Origin: Cryobacterium suzukii
Lineage (GTDB): Bacteria; Actinomycetota; Actinomycetes; Actinomycetales; Microbacteriaceae
Assembly: GCF_004403185.1 (NCBI RefSeq)
Contig: NZ_SOHJ01000013.1
Location: 26,244-90,243 of the forward strand
Length of the DNA stretch: 64,000 bases
Direction of reading: 5' to 3'
Shown here piece by piece: positions 25,303 to 33,429 of the stretch (within the stretch, counting starts at the first letter, position 1; each line of letters opens with the position of its first letter). Both the position numbers and the translations under genes were made by a program. The notes beneath the pieces are model-generated. The model searched no databases and was not told where the DNA came from. It saw nothing but the letters and a program-made list of their open reading frames with translations.

Positions 25303-25569
25303 GTGAAACGTTGTGCCCGCGAAGTCAAGGAGGTCGGGCAGAAAGACGATGGTAGCGGGGAATCCATCGGGCATCGGTCCGGGCGCAGGATCGTGACGAT
25401 TCTTGGAACGAAGAAGGGCGATCTGACCGCGTCTGATATTGAACACATGCATACGGTGGTCGGCTACGTCAAGCGACATACGGCACAGAAACCGGATTCC
25501 GATGTCGAGCGCTCGCGCTGGCGCTACTCGCTGATGAATTGGGGAAATGATCCGCTGAAAAGGGTCTAG
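25303..25569 (+). CDS. DUF3140-like protein, probably 5'-truncated
   Basis: 88 residues. The part after residue 10 (EVGQKDDGSGESIGHRSGRR, then DIEHMHTVVGYVKRHTAQKP and WRYSLMNWGNDPLK) matches the C-terminal two thirds of DUF3140 proteins, which are small, probably DNA-binding actinobacterial proteins of about 100-115 residues. The usual N-terminal helix region was not found in any frame upstream. The only start is GTG 25303, without a ribosome site. It is either a shortened gene or a remnant. Confidence 0.6.
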   Translation: MKRCAREVKEVGQKDDGSGESIGHRSGRRIVTILGTKKGDLTASDIEHMHTVVGYVKRHTAQKPDSDVERSRWRYSLMNWGNDPLKRV

Positions 25570-26107
25570 CGTCGCGCTATCGACGGCGGACAAACTGGTT
25601 CTGGGAGCTGAACGCGCGCCTGAGTTCCGGAGGGCGCCCCAAGTTGAACGGAGGGTTCCGCGGCAACACGGGCAGCAAGCGTCCCCGTTTCGTTGAGGTG
25701 AGACCCCAGTCGGGCTTTGGGCGCGCCCGACGCCAATCGAGTCCGGTGACAACACCCCCCGGATCATCAACGACTGGGGGCAACAATCATGCCGGACCCG
25801 ACAGGTCAACTCCCTCAGATACTCACACCATCCGAGGTTACGAACAAGGTAACGGGGCACGTTCCGGCGGCCGGGTTCGATCCAACTGTCGCAGCTCTGG
25901 CCTATCCGGCCACCAGCGTCGACCTGCCAATGGATGAGCGAAACAGCCCCTGGCAGACCGGTAACAGGACGCTTTCGTTCCTAACCTTGCCGACCGAAGG
26001 GATCGTTGCGTCGCAAAGCTGGCGCAATGGTTTGGGCGCTCTGACGTCGCGCTCTGACCCGCCCGCCTCGCAGAACACATCATCCCGGTGGATATTTGGT
26101 CGGGTGG
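25570..26107. other. Stretch without a convincing gene
   Basis: One frame at 25789-26181 (ATG after CTGGGGGC) starts MPDPTGQLPQILTPSEVTNK and could encode up to 130 residues. Its second half is Arg/Ser-rich, overlaps the opposite-strand gene and has no family features. I do not call it a gene. Confidence 0.35.
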
Positions 26108-26674
26108 CTAAAATGCCGGTGTCGCTGCGGCCTCGATTTTGTCGTGCGCGCCTTTCAAGGCGCCGGCTCGCCGTTCCCTGATTCGGTTGGCGTGGTGACC
26201 GTTCACTGAGTCGCCACGAAGGTGCGCCGAGAGAACTTGGAGGGCATCGTAGAGCGCGGTCGTCTGCGATCGTGGTGGCGTTTCATCGACGTAGCCATAC
26301 TCGGGACCGTCGACCGGATTGCGAGCCACCAGGAACGCGTCCTCAATAAGCGACCGTACTTCACCGTCGCCGATGAGCTCGCCGCCCATCTCAGCTCCAT
26401 GGAACGTAGCTTCCTCAAAACGGATTGGATCGAGATTGCCTTCTTGATTCCATTTCCGAGCGGCGACGTAGAGTTCAAAAACGAGTTCCCGCACCTGTTC
26501 AGTGGCTTTCCGACTCAACTCGTTTTTGGCATGCTCGCGTCTAGCGTCCTCCATGCGGGACGCCCGTTTGTCCGCGGCGCGATTCGCCAGCCAAGTACCG
26601 CCGAGCGTCAGCAATGAACCTGCCACCAGCAAGGCAAGGTCGCGGAGCGCCCCAAACAAGAATTCTTCAGTCAC
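26108..26674 (-). CDS. Predicted membrane-anchored coiled protein of unknown function
   Basis: 188 residues from GTG 26674. One hydrophobic segment near the N-terminus (LRDLALLVAGSLLTLGGTWL) is followed by a charged helical stretch (DKRASRMEDARREHAKNELS) and a longer helical domain. The plan is that of a single-pass protein with a cytoplasmic domain. No family is recognised. The longer open frame to 26812 has no better start. The neighbours do not suggest a role. Confidence 0.5.
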   Translation of the reverse strand: MTEEFLFGALRDLALLVAGSLLTLGGTWLANRAADKRASRMEDARREHAKNELSRKATEQVRELVFELYVAARKWNQEGNLDPIRFEEATFHGAEMGGELIGDGEVRSLIEDAFLVARNPVDGPEYGYVDETPPRSQTTALYDALQVLSAHLRGDSVNGHHANRIRERRAGALKGAHDKIEAAATPAF

Positions 26675-26960
26675 GCAACAAATGTAGCGGTTGACTCGCG
26701 CCTCGTAGACTCGGAGCATGGACTGGAGGGCGACGCGCGACCAGCTACTCGCGTCGTGTACATACGGCTTCGTCAATGTGTTGAAACCGCCGATTTTGCC
26801 GACACTGTGCACTTACACTGGTCTCTAGTTGAACCAGCCGGGACATCCCGAATGGTACGAAGCTGTACTGCTATTGACTGAATGGCGCGGCTGAGCAATG
26901 AAGTGTCATGGGTCCGATCGCGACCCAGTGCCAAAGACATGGAAAATAAGGGGGAGGGAC

Positions 26961-27944
26961 TTGTCGAGCAGCCCGCCGCCACGCGTGTCCCTTCCGCCAG
27001 GCACGTCTTCAACTAACGCTGTACCGGAAGGCAGCAAGAGCTTCATCGTGACGGCGCTGCTCGGCTTCTTTTTCGGTTTTTTTGGCGCCGACCGGTTCTA
27101 CCTCGGAAAGTCCCGATCGGCGTGGCTCAAACTCTTCACCCTCGGCGGCTTTGGCTACTGGGTAATCATCGATCTGCTGATAACCCTTTTCGGTGGCCAA
27201 CGCGATGCGTGGGGCTTCCGGCTGGAGGGGTACGACAAACATAAGAAGATTGTCTGGATGATCGTTGGCGCGATCTTCGGTTCCAGCATCCTTTTCAGCA
27301 TCGGCGTGGCGACGATCACGGCCGCTTTCGACTCCCATGGTCCAACGGTCTTTGGCTGGGTACTGATAGGCATTCTCGCTGCAGCCGCGGCCGTCGGAGG
27401 CGGTATTTGGGCCGTATGGCGTCGTCGTACACGGGGCACGCGTCCAAAGGCCACGCGCGCGGTCGACCCAGTACCACCGCTCATCCGCGCCCACATCGTG
27501 AAACTTCTGGAACTCAAGCAGTTGTATCAAACGCAGGCGGCGGCTGGCAACCGGGTGGCTTCCTCGGTGATCGGGCAGATCGATTCGGTGGTTTCAAACG
27601 TGACCGAGCTATTTCGTCGGCTGAGTGTGAAGGCCGACGAAGCGCAACGAGGCCTCGCCCGAGCTGAGTATGAGGACAAACTCGGCAAGCTCGCTGCGGC
27701 TCTCGACCGCGACTACCTCCTGGACGTGCTCGCCAACCCTCGACTGTGGGATAACCCGGACAAGCACATCCGCGACGTGCAAGGGGCGATCGAAGCGGTG
27801 GACGTGCAACTTCTCGACAACATCCGACAGGTCAACGGCCACCGTGGGCTGGTGTATCAGGTCGCGCTCGGTGGCCTCATGGGCCCGCGCAAGGCGATGG
27901 ATGACTGGCAGCGCGACTTCGATGAAGCTTCTGAAACCAAATAG
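26961..27944 (+). CDS. TM2-domain membrane protein with a helical C-terminal domain
   Basis: 327 residues if the TTG at 26961 behind GGGGAGG is used; ATG 26898 is in frame but has no ribosome site. The TM2 module (LLGFFFGFFGADRFYLGKSR, then WLKLFTLGGFGYWVIIDLL) has the typical paired helices with the DRF motif. Two more membrane segments follow at about 115-165. The last 150 residues are helical and charged (IVKLLELKQLYQTQAAAGNR and onward to the end) and should be cytoplasmic. TM2 proteins lack a defined bacterial role. Confidence 0.75.
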   Translation: MSSSPPPRVSLPPGTSSTNAVPEGSKSFIVTALLGFFFGFFGADRFYLGKSRSAWLKLFTLGGFGYWVIIDLLITLFGGQRDAWGFRLEGYDKHKKIVWMIVGAIFGSSILFSIGVATITAAFDSHGPTVFGWVLIGILAAAAAVGGGIWAVWRRRTRGTRPKATRAVDPVPPLIRAHIVKLLELKQLYQTQAAAGNRVASSVIGQIDSVVSNVTELFRRLSVKADEAQRGLARAEYEDKLGKLAAALDRDYLLDVLANPRLWDNPDKHIRDVQGAIEAVDVQLLDNIRQVNGHRGLVYQVALGGLMGPRKAMDDWQRDFDEASETK

Positions 27945-27986
27945 CCCGCATGGCGGCTTCGCCTGCAGTGTTGGTGAGCCGTCGGA

Positions 27987-28766
27987 TCAGTTCGTGCGGT
28001 AGCGAGATGCGAGTTGCGGGCTCTGGGCCGCGAACGCGGCGAGGTCTGCGCTAAATACAGCCTCAAGGAGGCTGTATTCCTCGACGCCGGGAGCGCTGAC
28101 AACTTCGCCGAGTTCGATGCCAGCCAGCGCAGCGACGACGACGTCGTCCGCGGACATTCGAGGCACACCTGACAAGTCCATGCCCTGAACCTCGTGGAAC
28201 TCGGTGGCCACGACCCCGGGACAGACGACATGCACGTTCACACCGGTCCCCTCCAGCTCCGCATGCAGGGTCTGTGACATGGTGATCGTGTGAGCAAGTG
28301 TTCCAGCGTAGATGGCGCGACGTGGCATCTGCGATGTCGGTGCCGGTCCCGAAAATGCGATCATCCCGGCAACGTTCACGATCGTTCCCACACCGCGTTC
28401 GATCATGCCAGGCAGCGCCGCGTGGGTCAGCATCGTCGGCGCGACGACCTTGACGTGCAGCAGCTCCCGCGCCTTCTCGGCGGGCAACTCCGCCATCGGC
28501 ATGTAGTGGGCGACGCCAGCGTTGTTGATCAGCATCGTTAACGGTTGGCTTGCGCACAACTTTGCGACCGTTTCGATGCCGTCATCGGTAGAAAGGTCAG
28601 CGGCGATAACCTGCACCGTCACTTCGGGGAGCGATGCGGCGAGTGCTTCGAGCCGTTCGAGCCGGCGGCCGACCACGATTAGGTCGTAACCGTCGCCGGC
28701 CAGACGCTCAGCGAACGCTTTGCCTATTCCGGACGATGCACCGGTGATGAGGGCGAGTGGGGACAT
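27987..28766 (-). CDS. Short-chain dehydrogenase/reductase (SDR)
   Basis: 259 residues. The cofactor site GASSGIGKAFAERLA and the NNAG motif (LINNAGVAHYMPM) are intact, and PGVVATEFHEVQG closes the core. At the active site the family YxxxK appears as YAGTL, so the catalytic lysine position is Leu. Subfamilies with this change exist in actinobacteria, so it need not be inactive. It follows the MBL hydrolase gene on the same strand after an 81-base gap, and the set may be one transcript with the ABM gene further upstream. The substrate is unknown. Confidence 0.85.
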   Translation of the reverse strand: MSPLALITGASSGIGKAFAERLAGDGYDLIVVGRRLERLEALAASLPEVTVQVIAADLSTDDGIETVAKLCASQPLTMLINNAGVAHYMPMAELPAEKARELLHVKVVAPTMLTHAALPGMIERGVGTIVNVAGMIAFSGPAPTSQMPRRAIYAGTLAHTITMSQTLHAELEGTGVNVHVVCPGVVATEFHEVQGMDLSGVPRMSADDVVVAALAGIELGEVVSAPGVEEYSLLEAVFSADLAAFAAQSPQLASRYRTN

Positions 28767-28847
28767 GTCTGCAGCTCCTTAAAATTGTCTGGTCTGAAAT
28801 AAGGCGCAGTGATGTGAGCCGCCGGATGCCCGAGGCGGCTGCTGTCG

Positions 28848-29486
28848 TCACCAGCCGCGTTGTTTCCACTCGGAGAGCTTGCCCCGCTCGGCTCCAAGCG
28901 TTGTGCCTACCCCGTGGCCCGGGTGCACCAGTGTGTCGTCCGGAAGGTAGTCGAAGATTCGGGTGACGACGTCGTTGTACAACGATGCGAAACGCTCGGC
29001 ATCACCGTTGGTGTTCCCAACTCCGCCTGGGAAGAGCGAATCACCCGTGAAAAGATGGGCGGGACCATGCAGATCGCGGTAGAGCACGGCAATCGACCCG
29101 GGGGTGTGTCCGCGCAGGTGGATTATTTCGAGTTCAATGCCTTCGATGGACCTGACGTCCCCGTGGTGCAAGGTTATGTCCGTAGGCACGGCAATGTCCG
29201 CGATATCGTCGAGACCCGCCGCCGCTGGTGCCTTCGTCAGTTCCCTGACCTCGCCAAGTGCCCGCACATGATCCCAGTGCGAGTGGGTGGTGATTATGAG
29301 GGCCAGCCTGGTGATGGCAGTCGTGTCTTTCCGTGCATCTTCGAGCAGGGTGAAGATGGCGGGTGCATCGTCCGCGGCGTCGATCAGCACCTGCGCGCCG
29401 CTGGATTTCGAGGTGAGTACGTACACGTTATTGCTCATCTCGGACACTGAGATGCTGCGAACCGTAAGGGCGTTGAGATCGTGCAT
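28848..29486 (-). CDS. MBL-fold metallo-hydrolase
   Basis: 212 residues from ATG 29486 (AGGA just upstream). The metal motif HSHWDHV is preceded by two Thr. LRGHTPGSIAVLYRD and FTGDSLFPGGVGNT supply the next His and Asp ligands, and VHPGHGVGTTLG the last His. The pattern is that of glyoxalase II-like hydrolases, which cleave thioesters or related bonds with a two-metal centre. No persulfide dioxygenase features are seen. It lies between the ABM and SDR genes on the same strand. Confidence 0.88.
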   Translation of the reverse strand: MHDLNALTVRSISVSEMSNNVYVLTSKSSGAQVLIDAADDAPAIFTLLEDARKDTTAITRLALIITTHSHWDHVRALGEVRELTKAPAAAGLDDIADIAVPTDITLHHGDVRSIEGIELEIIHLRGHTPGSIAVLYRDLHGPAHLFTGDSLFPGGVGNTNGDAERFASLYNDVVTRIFDYLPDDTLVHPGHGVGTTLGAERGKLSEWKQRGW

Positions 29487-29553
29487 AGTCCTGTTCCTAT
29501 AACCGGTTACTGGTCTCGTTCGGCGGCGTCGCGGGGTTAGCGGCAAACAACCG

Positions 29554-29877
29554 CTACACGGGCATCGTCATTTCTCCCAATGGGCCCCAGCCTTCAGCGT
29601 CGATACGCTCGCTGATGACTTCTGGAATTTTCACGAGCGCTTGAGGCATAGCCTTCATGGCCGCCGCGAAGTGAGTGCTGTTCACGTGAGCTCCCGCGGC
29701 GTCATCTTGGAATGCCTCGACGAGGACGAACTGGTGAGGATCGTCAACACTTCGCGACCAGTCGAACCACAGGTTGCCCGGTTCCTGGCGCGTGGCCTCT
29801 GTGAAATCTCGGGTGAGGTCCAACCAACGATCACTCCACTCTGGTTTCACAGTGAACTTGGCAACGATAAAAATCAT
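29554..29877 (-). CDS. ABM-domain protein (putative quinol monooxygenase type)
   Basis: 107 residues, one antibiotic biosynthesis monooxygenase domain: FIVAKFTVKPEWSDRWLDL, LWFDWSRSVDDPHQFVLVEAF and DAAGAHVNSTHFAAAMKAMP. These small dimeric ferredoxin-like proteins oxidise quinols or polyketides without a cofactor, or have signalling roles. ATG 29877 follows GGAAAGGGA. It is divergent from the SDR gene at 30141 and heads the set with the MBL and SDR genes. Confidence 0.88.
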   Translation of the reverse strand: MIFIVAKFTVKPEWSDRWLDLTRDFTEATRQEPGNLWFDWSRSVDDPHQFVLVEAFQDDAAGAHVNSTHFAAAMKAMPQALVKIPEVISERIDAEGWGPLGEMTMPV

Positions 29878-30084
29878 GGGATGGTCCCTTTCCGTGGGTC
29901 GCGTCCCATTGAATGGTGGCGCTTCCTAAAAACCTGACAATGAGTTGTCCTAGCTTACGCGGCGGCGGATTCAGTGCGGATCGTCGTCGCCCGACCTGCG
30001 CCGCGCACCCGCATCGCCCCTATCAACCCTGGGTGTGGCAAACAAGCTGCCCGTTCAGGGACACCGCGCTGTCGAGGAGCACCT

Positions 30085-30115
30085 GTCGACTATATTCGAG
30101 ACGAATATTGTAGAC
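30085..30115. promoter_or_regulatory. 31-bp near-perfect palindrome (operator candidate)
   Basis: GTCGACTATATTCG, spacer AGA, CGAATATTGTAGAC: the 14-base arms match at 12 positions, and the inner 7 are perfect. It lies 26 bases before the start of the SDR gene at 30141, in the divergent region with the ABM gene. This size and symmetry fit a TetR- or HxlR-type dimer site. No such regulator gene lies in the neighbourhood. Confidence 0.6.
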
Positions 30116-30140
30116 CGATCACCGCTTAGGAATTCTGAAC

Positions 30141-30848
30141 ATGAAAACTCGCAAAGTAGCCATCATCACTGGGGGCTCCCAAGGCATCGGAGCAGGTCTG
30201 GTGTCCGCCTTCCGCGGGCTCGGCTACGCCGTCGTGGCTAATTCACGCTCCATAACGGCGTCCGAACACTCGGACGTTATTACGGTACCCGGAGATATTT
30301 CGGACCCCGCTGTGGCCGGGAAGGTCGTCAGCACCGCGATGGAGAAGTTCGGCCGAATCGACACGCTCGTGAACAATGCCGGAATCTTTATCGGAAAGCC
30401 ATTCACCGAGTACACCCAGGAGGACTACAACAACATTCTTCAGGTGAACCTCGGAGGTTTCTTCCACATTACGCAGAAGACCATCGCGCAGATGGTCGAA
30501 CAGGGAGCGGGCCACGTGGTGAACGTGACAACGACGCTTGTTGAATTCGCGAACTCAAGCGCTCCGTCTGCTCTCGCCTCACTGACCAAGGGCGGACTGT
30601 CATCCGTCACGAAGTCCCTGGCGATCGAGTACGCCAGCCGCGGCATCCGCGTGAACGCCGTTTCTCTGGGAGTCATCCACACCCCCATGCACCCGGAAGA
30701 GACGCACGGAACGCTCGCAGGCTGGCACCCGGTCGGACGGATTGGCACGATCGATGATGTCACCCATGGCGTCCTCTACCTTGAACAGGCCCCATTCGTC
30801 ACGGGGGAAATTTTACACATCGACGGCGGACAAAGCGCCGGAAGCTGA
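30141..30848 (+). CDS. SDR family oxidoreductase with altered active site
   Basis: 235 residues. The cofactor motif GGSQGIGAGLVSAF and NNAGIFIGKPF are present. The active-site segment reads SAPSALASLTKGGLSSVTKS: the Lys is kept but the usual Tyr four residues earlier is Ala. An SDR subgroup with the phrase SALASLTKGG is known in proteobacteria and actinobacteria, so the gene looks intact rather than decayed. It starts behind the 31-bp palindrome and is followed after about 70 bases by an NTF2-like gene, a common pairing in small stress-inducible operons. Confidence 0.85.
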   Translation: MKTRKVAIITGGSQGIGAGLVSAFRGLGYAVVANSRSITASEHSDVITVPGDISDPAVAGKVVSTAMEKFGRIDTLVNNAGIFIGKPFTEYTQEDYNNILQVNLGGFFHITQKTIAQMVEQGAGHVVNVTTTLVEFANSSAPSALASLTKGGLSSVTKSLAIEYASRGIRVNAVSLGVIHTPMHPEETHGTLAGWHPVGRIGTIDDVTHGVLYLEQAPFVTGEILHIDGGQSAGS

Positions 30849-30921
30849 GTCATGATTCGACGTGCAGGCTGAGCTGTCCGTCTCATCTTTGACTGTAGAA
30901 AAACGTACGGGAGAGAAACCG

Positions 30922-31302
30922 ATGACCGCGCTTGATAACATCGCTCGAGTTCGCATCTTGACGGAAGTCTTCAATGCCTGGGCGAACGGAATCCGTGAAC
31001 ATGAGCCGGAACGTGTCGCCTCCTACTTCACCGAAAATGCACTATTCCAAGGCGTCGCGCCAACGCATTCGATTGGCAGGCTCGGTGTGATCACCTATTA
31101 CGACAGCCAGCCGGTCGGCCTCAGTCCCGCCTTTCGCATTCTCGAACACCGCCAACTCTCCGACACAACATTGATCTCATATATCGACGTCGACTTCACC
31201 CGTCCTGACGGTGTCGTCATTCCCGTTCACCTGACGGCTGTTCTGCAATACGTCGATGATTCATGGCTCATCAGCCATTACCACGTTTCACAGGTCGAGT
31301 AA
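30922..31302 (+). CDS. SnoaL/NTF2-like domain protein
   Basis: 126 residues from ATG 30922 after GGGAGAG. FNAWANGIREHEPERVASYF, ENALFQGVAPTHSIGRLG and the C-terminal YVDDSWLISHYHVSQVE give the cone-shaped NTF2-like fold of SnoaL and nuclear-transport-factor-2 proteins. These bind or isomerise small hydrophobic molecules. It probably shares a transcript with the SDR upstream. The following 300 bases (31303-31600) hold no gene that I can recognise. Confidence 0.8.
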   Translation: MTALDNIARVRILTEVFNAWANGIREHEPERVASYFTENALFQGVAPTHSIGRLGVITYYDSQPVGLSPAFRILEHRQLSDTTLISYIDVDFTRPDGVVIPVHLTAVLQYVDDSWLISHYHVSQVE

Positions 31303-31600
31303 GAGCGTGCGAGGTCGTTGATCGGTTCGCCGGTAGTAATTCCCTTGTGGCACAAATCGTTGAGTTCCCGGATGCGCCACGGTGCCCTTTATTTTATTAG
31401 CCTGCGCGTGTCAGCGTCACAGACTGACGATCGCTAGGTTCCGGCTGTGGTGGAGGTCGCGCGGGTGCCGTCGCTGCAGATATGCCGCGAGGTGTTCCCC
31501 GACAGGTGCGCTCCACCTTTGATCCACCGGCAGGACACCGGGGCGACATCTTCACGCGGCAGCCTGAAAGCGTTCAACGCTTCCAACGCAAGGAGATCCC

Positions 31601-32494
31601 ATGAGCACGCCCACTGTCACCGTTCCCGCCGTATCGTTTCGACGCCGTCGCGTCGCCGGTGCTGCCGTCGCTGCTTCCCTGGTCGCCGGCCTGTCCGTCG
31701 GCGCGGCACCCAGTGCCTTCGCGAGCGAATCCGACGACGTGATCAACGCAGCGCATCGCGGCGCGAGTCAATCTACTCCCGAGAACACCCTCGCCGCCTT
31801 TCGCGCAGGAACGGACCAAGGCGCCGACCTGATCGAGATCGACGTTCAACGCTCCGTCGACGGAGAACTCGTGGTCATTCACGACACGAACCTGACCCGA
31901 ACCACAAACGCGGAGGACGTCTTCCCCGACCGGGCACCATGGAATGTGGGCGACTTCACCGCTGCAGAGATGCAAACCCTCGACGCCGGCTCGTGGAAAG
32001 GCGCCCAGTTCACCGGCGAAAAGCTACCAACCTTCGCCGAGGCGATCGAGGTCATTCGAAAGAGCGGATCCGGCATGCTGCTCGAAATCAAGTCACCCGA
32101 GCTGTACACGGGTATCGAGGCCGAGATATCAGCCGCGCTTCGTGAATCCCGCGGCTACGTGCAGTCCGCCGTGGGTCAGGACAAGCTCGTGGTGCAGTCG
32201 TTCAACTTCGACTCGATGAAAACCTTCACCGAACTCGAACCGACCGTTCCGGTGGGCCTCCTCGGCACACCGACCATCGATCGACTGCCGGAACTTGCCA
32301 CGTGGGCAGATCAGGTCAATCCGTACCACACGTCGATTGACGCGGCCTACGTGGCCGAGGTTCACCGCCTCGGCATGGACGTGCTCGTGTGGACGGTCAA
32401 TGCGGAGGCAGACATGGTGCGGGCCATCGAGCTGGGCGTGGACGGCGTGATCACCAACCGTCCGGACGTGCTCAACTCCCTGCTCGAGAACTAA
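31601..32494 (+). CDS. Secreted glycerophosphodiester phosphodiesterase
   Basis: 297 residues. The N-terminus (RRRRVAGAAVAASLVAGLSV, ending AFA before Ser) is a secretion signal with an Arg-rich head, possibly Tat-type. The catalytic motifs follow: AAHRGASQSTPENTLAAF, DLIEIDVQRSVDGELVVIHD and near the end VDGVITNRPDVL. GDPD enzymes hydrolyse glycerophosphodiesters to glycerol-3-phosphate and an alcohol, here outside the cytoplasm, to recover phosphate or glycerol. It stands alone. The start is ATG 31601 behind AAGGAG. Confidence 0.93.
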   Translation: MSTPTVTVPAVSFRRRRVAGAAVAASLVAGLSVGAAPSAFASESDDVINAAHRGASQSTPENTLAAFRAGTDQGADLIEIDVQRSVDGELVVIHDTNLTRTTNAEDVFPDRAPWNVGDFTAAEMQTLDAGSWKGAQFTGEKLPTFAEAIEVIRKSGSGMLLEIKSPELYTGIEAEISAALRESRGYVQSAVGQDKLVVQSFNFDSMKTFTELEPTVPVGLLGTPTIDRLPELATWADQVNPYHTSIDAAYVAEVHRLGMDVLVWTVNAEADMVRAIELGVDGVITNRPDVLNSLLEN

Positions 32495-32620
32495 CCCGAG
32501 CGCTATCGCCGGGTGTCAGGAGATCCACCGACACCGTAATCCGTGGCTTCCACGGGCGTTGCTGGACGGACATGGTTGGCAGCGGGGAACAATTCCGCCG
32601 CCACCCTCGTTGTCGCCATC

Positions 32621-33262
32621 ATGACAACTATCGGAATCATCGGTGCAGGAAACATTGGCAGCCAGGTCGCCCGCAAGGCGATCGAGAACGGCTATGACGT
32701 CGTGATCAGCAATTCGCGAGGTGCGGAGACCCTCGCAGAGCTCGTCGCCGAGCTGGGCCCGAAAGCGACCGCCGGAACCTCGGCGCAGGCCGCTGAGGCC
32801 GCCGAGGTCGCGGTTGTGACTGTGCCGCTGAACGCCTACGCGGACGTGCCCGTTGAGCAGCTCGCCGGCAAGATCGTGATTGACACCAATAACTACTACT
32901 TCGAACGCGACGGACACATCGCAGCCCTCGATAACGGCGAAACGACCGTGACGGGCATGCTGCAGAAGCACCTGCCGACCTCACGCGTAGCGAAGGGCTT
33001 CAACCACATCACGGCCGCCGACATCACAGCGGACTCGTTCCCCACCGGCGACCCGGCGCGGCGGGCGCTGGCCACGGCGTCCGACTTCGCGGATGCGTCC
33101 GCCTTCGTTACGAAGCTCTACGACGAATTCGGCTTTGACACCGTGAACATCGGCCCGCTCGAGGAGAGCTGGCGCGTCGAGCGCGACCGCCCGGCCTATG
33201 GCATCCGTCAGACCACTGCAGAGCTCGAGGCCAATCTGGCGAAAGCCCCGCGCACCGTCTGA
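32621..33262 (+). CDS. NADPH-dependent F420 reductase-like protein
   Basis: 213 residues from ATG 32621. The Rossmann start TTIGIIGAGNIGSQVARKA is followed by VVISNSRGAETLAELVAEL, VVTVPLNAYADVPVEQLAGK and DTNNYYFERDGHI. This is the F420-dependent NADP reductase (Fno-like) or YqeC-type branch of NAD(P)-binding oxidoreductases. Many members in actinobacteria act on other substrates or are unassigned. No F420 synthesis gene is in the window. It is separated from the nar operon by about 170 bases. Confidence 0.8.
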   Translation: MTTIGIIGAGNIGSQVARKAIENGYDVVISNSRGAETLAELVAELGPKATAGTSAQAAEAAEVAVVTVPLNAYADVPVEQLAGKIVIDTNNYYFERDGHIAALDNGETTVTGMLQKHLPTSRVAKGFNHITAADITADSFPTGDPARRALATASDFADASAFVTKLYDEFGFDTVNIGPLEESWRVERDRPAYGIRQTTAELEANLAKAPRTV

Positions 33263-33429
33263 TTGCTCAACACGCCCGCGCGAACATGGGACATCGGAAT
33301 CACCGGACAAAACTGGCGAGTTAGCGAGGATTCGTGGCTTTCTCGCGCTGAGGCGACCAAGGCGGACCGACCAGGGATGTAACGAAATTTGCCCTAGCGC
33401 GTTGTGCACTGTCGACCTAGGCTATCCGC

